From assembly GCA_019242435.1 (NCBI GenBank), contig JAFAVN010000581.1, forward strand, positions 1 to 8,846: DNA of 8,846 bases, read 5' to 3'. This document shows, one piece after another, positions 5,581 to 8,846 of the stretch (positions are counted from its first letter, which is position 1; the number at the start of each line of letters is the position of its first letter). The notes under the pieces are model-generated. The model made no database searches. It saw only the letters and a list, made by a program, of their open reading frames with translations, and was not told where the DNA came from. Both the position numbers and the translations under genes were made by a program. The stretch is from Verrucomicrobiota bacterium. GTDB lineage: Bacteria; Verrucomicrobiota; Verrucomicrobiia; Chthoniobacterales; JAFAMB01.

Positions 5581-6657
5581 ATGTCTCTTTCTTCGGATGT
5601 CGCTCAAGAGGACACGGGACGCCTAGCTGGTTGGAACCGACAGGCTTCGCTCATCCTCGACCTTGTTCTTTGGGTGTGCGTTTTAGCAGCCGGCTGCGGA
5701 CAGGCTTCCGCGAAGTCTCACGACACCGGTAGTACTGGCTTTGCCAGTTACGCAATGGCACCGGGCGAAGAGCCGCTTCTTAAATTCCGGGATATGACCT
5801 CGCCGCGATATAGCGCAAAAGCGCTGCCGGATATGATCCGAGAACCCCAACCCCACCTGGGAGTCTCGGTCTACTACTATCGCCGCCGGCACCACCGGAC
5901 GACCTCCCACAAGGTCAAAGGGTATGTCCGGCACCACCCGCGGCTTCATCCATTCTGGCCGAGTCCACGTCCTCACAATGTAACTGGACCTTCTTTGGTC
6001 GACCGAGACACCGCTTTGAGTGGAGGACCAGGACGGTATATCTGGAGGCGCGACATTATCACGACGATCTTCTGGATCGGCGAGCGCCCCAGGGGCAATA
6101 ACCCCGTCCCTAATGCTCGCAGCTCCTGGGATAGATACTGGTACTACGACTACGGAGGCTACGATGATCCGGACCCTGGTTCGCGCAGAGATTTTATTCC
6201 GGTCAACTTTGTTCCTCGCCAGAATCCATTTTACTTTGCTCTCCCTTACAACGATGTCGAAGGCGGACATACTAAATACGAAGCAAGCCAGGTAATTCCC
6301 TGGTTCAGACACGCATTTGTTCGCGATGGGCAAACCGTTCTCAAAAATCGATGGATTGCGATCCACCACGGAGACAGAGTTTGTTACGCCCAGTGGGAAG
6401 ATTGTGGACCATTCCGCACGGATGACTGGCGATACGTGTTTGGTAACGAACGTCCAAGACCGAACTTAAATCAGGGCGCCGGTTTAGATGTGTCGCCTGC
6501 GGTTCGCGATTACCTGGGTCTTGGCATCAAAGATCCGTGTGACTGGAAATTCGTCGAGTTTCGGGATGTACCTCCCGGTCCGTGGACCAGGTACGGCGAC
6601 AACAACACGTTCGTCATTCTGCGGCGCCAGGGCAATAAGGGGTTCGCGGCCGAGTGA
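5581..6657 (+). CDS. Exported protein with RlpA-like double-psi beta-barrel domain
   Basis: A 358-residue exported protein. After a cytoplasmic N-terminal stretch, residues 23-38 form a hydrophobic signal segment ending LAAGC, giving a lipobox-like site at Cys39; ASA/K (42-45) offers an alternative signal peptidase I site. Residues 95-200 are rich in Tyr, His, Arg, Pro and Gly (YYYRRRHHR, YWYYDYGGY) and are probably unstructured. The C-terminal ~150 residues look like a double-psi beta-barrel. NRWIAIHHGDRVCYAQWEDCGPF (256-278) and GAGLDVSPAVRDYLGL (299-314) match the two hallmark blocks of RlpA/expansin-like domains (DxGPF and GxxxDLSxxAxxxLG), with Asp274 in the place of the catalytic Asp of lytic RlpA. 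Cys268, Cys275 and Cys320 could form a disulfide. By family analogy it acts on or binds cell-wall or other polysaccharide. Activity is inferred, not shown. Confidence 0.8.
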   Translation: MSLSSDVAQEDTGRLAGWNRQASLILDLVLWVCVLAAGCGQASAKSHDTGSTGFASYAMAPGEEPLLKFRDMTSPRYSAKALPDMIREPQPHLGVSVYYYRRRHHRTTSHKVKGYVRHHPRLHPFWPSPRPHNVTGPSLVDRDTALSGGPGRYIWRRDIITTIFWIGERPRGNNPVPNARSSWDRYWYYDYGGYDDPDPGSRRDFIPVNFVPRQNPFYFALPYNDVEGGHTKYEASQVIPWFRHAFVRDGQTVLKNRWIAIHHGDRVCYAQWEDCGPFRTDDWRYVFGNERPRPNLNQGAGLDVSPAVRDYLGLGIKDPCDWKFVEFRDVPPGPWTRYGDNNTFVILRRQGNKGFAAE

Positions 6658-6704
6658 GTATCGGCTTTCGGATCGCTCCCTCCTTGCTACTCAGGTTCAA
6701 GCTT

Positions 6705-6730
6705 CTGCCGGTTTGAGACCGGCCTGGCAG
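6705..6730. terminator. Hairpin between convergent genes
   Basis: GCCGGT-TTGAG-ACCGGC (6707-6723) is a perfect 6-base stem with a 5-base loop. The outer CTGCC/GGCAG (6705-6709 and 6726-6730) gives an alternative pairing. It lies between the stops of the convergent DPBB and hydrolase genes, where a shared terminator is expected, but no T-tract follows on either strand. Confidence 0.4.
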
Positions 6731-6777
6731 GCAAGAGCGCGTAGAAGGATATTCAATCAGTGACCGTGGAACCGGAC

Positions 6778-7725
6778 CTATCGGACGTTCGTGTCGGCCG
6801 CTGCTTTAACTTTCGTTGTCATGAAGTCTTGAGTGAGACGGATGATTTCCCTTGGCTTTAAATCCAGCGCGAAATGGCCGGCGTCCAAGATGTGGACCTC
6901 GGCATGAGGGTCATCCCTTTTATACGCTTCTCCACCAGCTACGGTGAACGAAGTATCGTACCGCCCCCACAAAACGAGGAGTGGCGGCTGCTTGTCGCGA
7001 AGCCACTGCTGCCATTTCGGGTAGGATTTAACATTGTTCTGGTAGTCATAAAAGAGATCTAACTGAATATCACCCTGTACCGGTTGGTTCAGGAAATAAT
7101 ACTCGTCTACCCACAAATCGGGGTTGTACTGCGTGGGGTCCGGCGAAGTACCGATGTGCCTCTTGCGAGTGGCTTCCAGGGACAAAAGGTTAGTCCGGAC
7201 TTCGGCCTCATGAGCCGATCGGTCCTGCCAGAACGCTCGCCGCACAGCCCAAAGAGGAGAAAGACCTTCTTCGTGTGAGACGGCATTTTGGATAATCATC
7301 GCCTGAACTCTTTCGGGATGAGCGAGGGCCATGCGAAAACCGACCGGACCGCCGTAGTCCTGCATGAACAGGGTGTAGCGATCCAGATGCAGTTGCTCCC
7401 CGAAATCATCAATTACCTTCGCCAAATGATCGAAAGTGTAAGCGAAAGTCTTGTGGTCGGGCCAGGACGAATGCCCAAAGCCAGGATAGTCAGGAGCGAC
7501 CAGATGGTACTGGCTAGCTAATTCTGACTCCAACAGCGGCTGATACATACGCGAAGAGGACGGCAATCCATGCAGCAGCAGAATCACAGGTCCACTTTTC
7601 GGCCCAGCTTCTCGATAGAATATATCGAGATCATCGACCCGGATTGTGCGGTAGGAGACTTCACCAAAAGCATTTGTGATGTTCATCGTGAAGATTACTC
7701 CAAGGATTACCAAGGCCCGGTTCAT
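6778..7725 (-). CDS. Exported alpha/beta hydrolase with Asp nucleophile (dehalogenase/epoxide hydrolase-like)
   Basis: A 315-residue alpha/beta-hydrolase fold protein. ATG 7725 is chosen because it yields a signal peptide (MNRALVILGVIFTMNITNAF, likely cleaved near residue 20) and overlaps the stop of a 38-codon ORF by four bases; the frame is open to 7797. Motifs are the oxyanion block LLLHGLPSSS (49-58, HGxP type), YPGFGHS (80-86), the nucleophile elbow MQDYGGPVGF (121-130) with Asp123 in place of the Ser of esterases, acid Asp257 in LWGRYD, and His284 in DAGHFALD. An Asp nucleophile with HGxP points to the haloalkane dehalogenase/epoxide hydrolase/fluoroacetate dehalogenase superfamily. The residue after Asp123 is Tyr, not the Trp of haloalkane dehalogenases, which favours the epoxide-hydrolase side. 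The substrate is unknown. It is last in a minus-strand operon behind an SDR. Confidence 0.88.
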   Translation of the reverse strand: MNRALVILGVIFTMNITNAFGEVSYRTIRVDDLDIFYREAGPKSGPVILLLHGLPSSSRMYQPLLESELASQYHLVAPDYPGFGHSSWPDHKTFAYTFDHLAKVIDDFGEQLHLDRYTLFMQDYGGPVGFRMALAHPERVQAMIIQNAVSHEEGLSPLWAVRRAFWQDRSAHEAEVRTNLLSLEATRKRHIGTSPDPTQYNPDLWVDEYYFLNQPVQGDIQLDLFYDYQNNVKSYPKWQQWLRDKQPPLLVLWGRYDTSFTVAGGEAYKRDDPHAEVHILDAGHFALDLKPREIIRLTQDFMTTKVKAAADTNVR

Positions 7726-7838
7726 ACGATCTCGAAGACGAATTCCACGGCGGCAGGCATGGCGATCGGGAGACCTTGAACATCGTATACCGCCCACACA
7801 CGACCGCTTCTAACGCTGGAATCACTATCGACCGGCAT
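7722..7838 (-). CDS. 38-codon ORF coupled to SDR and hydrolase
   Basis: A 38-residue frame, MPVDSDSSVRSGRVWAVYDV then QGLPIAMPAAVEFVFEIV, fills nearly all of the gap between the SDR and the hydrolase. Its ATG (7838) lies inside the last codons of the SDR, with GGAGGGG three bases upstream on the minus strand; that purine run also encodes the conserved Gly-Gly of the SDR. Its TGA overlaps the ATG of the hydrolase (ATGA). Composition is protein-like, with alternating hydrophobic residues typical of beta strands and no signal peptide. I do not recognise the family. It may be a genuine small protein, a coupling peptide, or the remaining end of a decayed SnoaL/NTF2-like gene; the last is only an impression. 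Confidence 0.5.
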   Translation of the reverse strand: MPVDSDSSVRSGRVWAVYDVQGLPIAMPAAVEFVFEIV

Positions 7839-8550
7839 GAACCCCTCCATCCACTCGAATGTTTTCGCCCGTCACGAACGTAGCGTTCTGCAGATAGAGT
7901 ATCGCGTCGACGATATCAGATATTTCACCCATCCGAGCGAGGGGGTGAAACTTCGCCAGCGCCTCATGATCGTCCTCGGCATGCATTGGCGTGTTGATGA
8001 CGCCGGGTGATACGGTGTTGAACCGGATGTTGTACCCAGCGTATTCCAGCGCCAGCGCCTTGCTCACGGCCGGCATTGGCGATTTCGATAGAACCGCCAA
8101 AACAGCAGGCGCAGCGCCGCTCGGTTGATCCGCCACCACCGCGGAAATGTCGACCACATGCCCAGATTTTTGCTTCTTCATCAGCGGAATTACCTGCTGC
8201 GTCATGTAAAAGAAGCTGGCAACATTGGTATTCATCACCAGGTTGTAGTCTTCCTCGGTGTAGTCGGTGAATGCCTTCGGCAGGTAGATTCCGGCGTTAT
8301 TAACTAGCAGATCAATACGGCCGAATTGCTTCAGTGCTGCGTCCGCCACCTTGACCGCGGTTTCCTTACGGCCGGCGTCTCCATCCACAAGGACGAGATC
8401 GGGTGATGGCTTCAGCTGCTTCGATTTGCTGATGGAACGAGAGGTGGCGACGACTCGCCAGCCGCGCTCGAGCAGCGCCTGGGTGAGGCCAAGGCCGATT
8501 CCGCTGGAAGCGCCCGTGACGATGGCGACAGATTGTTGGGTTGTACTCAT
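7825..8550 (-). CDS. SDR-family oxidoreductase lacking the catalytic Tyr
   Basis: A classical-length (241 aa) short-chain dehydrogenase/reductase with a Rossmann fold binding NAD(P)H. The start ATG 8550 places the cofactor motif TGASSGIG at residues 12-19, as usual; an in-frame ATG at 8616 would add 22 unlikely residues. Further motifs are NNAG (84-87), NTNV (107-110), Ser136 in VVDISAVV, and SPGVINTPMH (181-190), with a C-terminal GEISDIVDAILYL and TGENIRVDGG end. Lys156 is the catalytic Lys by alignment on SKALALEYA, but the Tyr four residues before it is Ala152 (AVLSK instead of YxxSK). I recall a set of SDRs with the same gap (VLASLTK-type), so this is probably a subfamily trait and not a fresh mutation. 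The dehydrogenase role is therefore open. It is probably cotranscribed with the 38-codon ORF and hydrolase downstream. Confidence 0.9.
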   Translation of the reverse strand: MSTTQQSVAIVTGASSGIGLGLTQALLERGWRVVATSRSISKSKQLKPSPDLVLVDGDAGRKETAVKVADAALKQFGRIDLLVNNAGIYLPKAFTDYTEEDYNLVMNTNVASFFYMTQQVIPLMKKQKSGHVVDISAVVADQPSGAAPAVLAVLSKSPMPAVSKALALEYAGYNIRFNTVSPGVINTPMHAEDDHEALAKFHPLARMGEISDIVDAILYLQNATFVTGENIRVDGGVHAGR

Positions 8551-8576
8551 ACTGAATCTTTTTGCAATTGGGCTGT

Positions 8577-8720
8577 TTAGTGGGCAGAAAGCGTTAAGAA
8601 CAGATCTTCGCACCATTGACGGGTGCGGCGGCCGTCAGCCAGACCTGCTTCCCGGTAGAAAATCCTAATCCCGTCAGCCTCAACGGTTTTGAGCGAAATA
8701 GTGGTAGGCGGTGGTGCCAT
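8577..8720 (-). pseudogene. Truncated 5' end of an alpha/beta hydrolase gene
   Basis: A 47-codon ORF too short for ordinary gene calls. Residues 7-26 (TISLKTVEADGIRIFYREAG) match the N-terminal strands of dehalogenase/epoxide-hydrolase-like alpha/beta hydrolases. They align with residues 22-41 of the intact hydrolase at 6778-7725, which contain DIFYREAG, at about 10 of 20 identities. The expected LLLHG oxyanion block does not follow: after FYREAG comes a Gly/Arg-rich tail (LADGRRTRQW, then CEDLFLTLSAH) and a stop. The gene thus appears cut by an internal or 3' deletion, leaving its start codon next to the promoter. It ends 26 bases before the SDR start. A functional 47-residue leader peptide is possible but less likely. 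Confidence 0.6.
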
Positions 8721-8722
8721 CT

Positions 8723-8745
8723 CTAACTTAGAAATAGAAAGTTAG
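8723..8745. promoter_or_regulatory. Inverted repeat CTAACTT-N9-AAGTTAG (operator candidate 1)
   Basis: Perfect 7-base arms at 8723-8729 and 8739-8745 flank a 9-base AT-rich spacer. It lies just downstream of the proposed minus-strand promoter and two bases ahead of ATG 8720 of the hydrolase remnant, a typical repressor position. The core half-site TAACTT is shared with the second inverted repeat at 8772-8803. Confidence 0.6.
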
Positions 8746-8753
8746 CGCGTTAC

Positions 8754-8783
8754 AGAGTAGCCGGGCAAACAGTAACTTGTCAA
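8754..8783 (-). promoter_or_regulatory. Promoter of the hydrolase-remnant/SDR/hydrolase operon
   Basis: A perfect minus-strand -35 TTGACA (8783-8778) is followed after 18 bases by a weak -10 TACTCT (8759-8754). Transcription would start near 8747, inside or beside operator candidate 1. The -35 box lies in the spacer of operator candidate 2. Confidence 0.45.
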
Positions 8784-8803
8784 ATCATTATTTTATAAGT
8801 TAC
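8772..8803. promoter_or_regulatory. Inverted repeat GTAACTT-N18-AAGTTAC (operator candidate 2)
   Basis: Perfect 7-base arms at 8772-8778 and 8797-8803 enclose an 18-base AT-rich spacer that carries the overlapping -35 boxes of both strands. Its TAACTT half-site also forms operator candidate 1, so the four half-sites in 81 bases are unlikely to be chance. Confidence 0.6.
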
Positions 8804-8806
8804 CAT
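8777..8806 (+). promoter_or_regulatory. Possible divergent plus-strand promoter
   Basis: TTGTCA (8777-8782, five of six to consensus) and TACCAT (8801-8806, four of six) are 18 bases apart. They would drive a gene starting beyond the right edge; no start codon with a convincing frame is visible in the remaining 40 bases. Confidence 0.3.
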
Positions 8807-8846
8807 TGCTCGCGCTCGTGTCTCTGACCTGTCCAGATTCTCCATC

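Noticed and set aside
5683..6369. 228-codon minus-strand open frame opposite the DPBB gene
   Set aside because: It is long, but the plus-strand frame has a signal peptide and two diagnostic motifs. The antisense product is Val/Arg-rich with no motif.
6705..6730. tRNA-like fold or riboswitch between the convergent genes
   Set aside because: Only one short hairpin is present; there are no cloverleaf arms or conserved aptamer core, so it is listed as a possible terminator only.
7726..7797. Longer N-terminus for the hydrolase starting at 7797
   Set aside because: It would place 24 Arg-rich residues before the signal peptide. The ATG at 7725 overlaps the upstream ORF stop and fits export.
8551..8616. 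Longer N-terminus for the SDR starting at ATG 8616
   Set aside because: The extra 22 residues overlap the hydrolase remnant and would move TGASSGIG away from its usual position about 12 residues from the start.

Overview
The window reads as a chromosomal piece of a Gram-negative bacterium of moderate-to-high GC. It holds a nearly complete Mla-type outer-membrane lipid transport operon. Its intergenic DNA is unusually rich in short, degenerate, sentence-like repeats: TGACAAATGACCA units, AGTCACCAATC units, cgcaaag-like stretches, TTCGAA clusters and ACGCCGAT octamers. From memory this texture resembles soil Verrucomicrobiota (Chthoniobacterales / Udaeobacter-like), but no marker gene here settles the taxonomy. 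No rRNA, tRNA, CRISPR array, transposase or phage gene was seen.

Region 1 (1-3040, + strand) is a tightly packed mlaE(partial)-mlaF-mlaD-mlaC-mlaA operon. Three of the four junctions are 4-base stop/start overlaps (257-260, 1536-1539, 2243-2246). Together the genes encode the inner-membrane permease and ATPase, the MCE-domain lipid-binding subunit, the periplasmic carrier and the outer-membrane MlaA/VacJ component. This looks like a whole trans-envelope phospholipid pathway in one transcript, without mlaB in the visible part. Repeat DNA has entered the coding ends: the tail of mlaF, the tail of mlaD and the N-terminus of mlaC.

Region 2 (3041-5580) is a repeat-rich stretch. It contains a minus-strand Gly/Phe/Arg-rich secreted protein with an unrecognised C-terminal domain (3138-3974), a small minus-strand protein with a good ribosome binding site (4236-4514), and a plus-strand gene of unknown function split by a -1 frameshift at a C5T6 run (4693-5285). 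Region 3 (5581-6657) is an exported protein with a C-terminal RlpA-like double-psi beta-barrel signature.

Region 4 (6778-8806, minus strand) looks like a regulated catabolic or detoxification operon. In transcription order it has a promoter with two inverted repeats sharing the half-site TAACTT, a truncated 5' remnant of an alpha/beta hydrolase, an SDR oxidoreductase lacking the catalytic tyrosine, an uncatalogued 38-codon ORF coupled to both neighbours, and a full-length exported Asp-nucleophile alpha/beta hydrolase. The operator layout suggests autoregulation by a divergent repressor beyond the right edge. This promoter-to-hydrolase arrangement is the most interesting part of the window.
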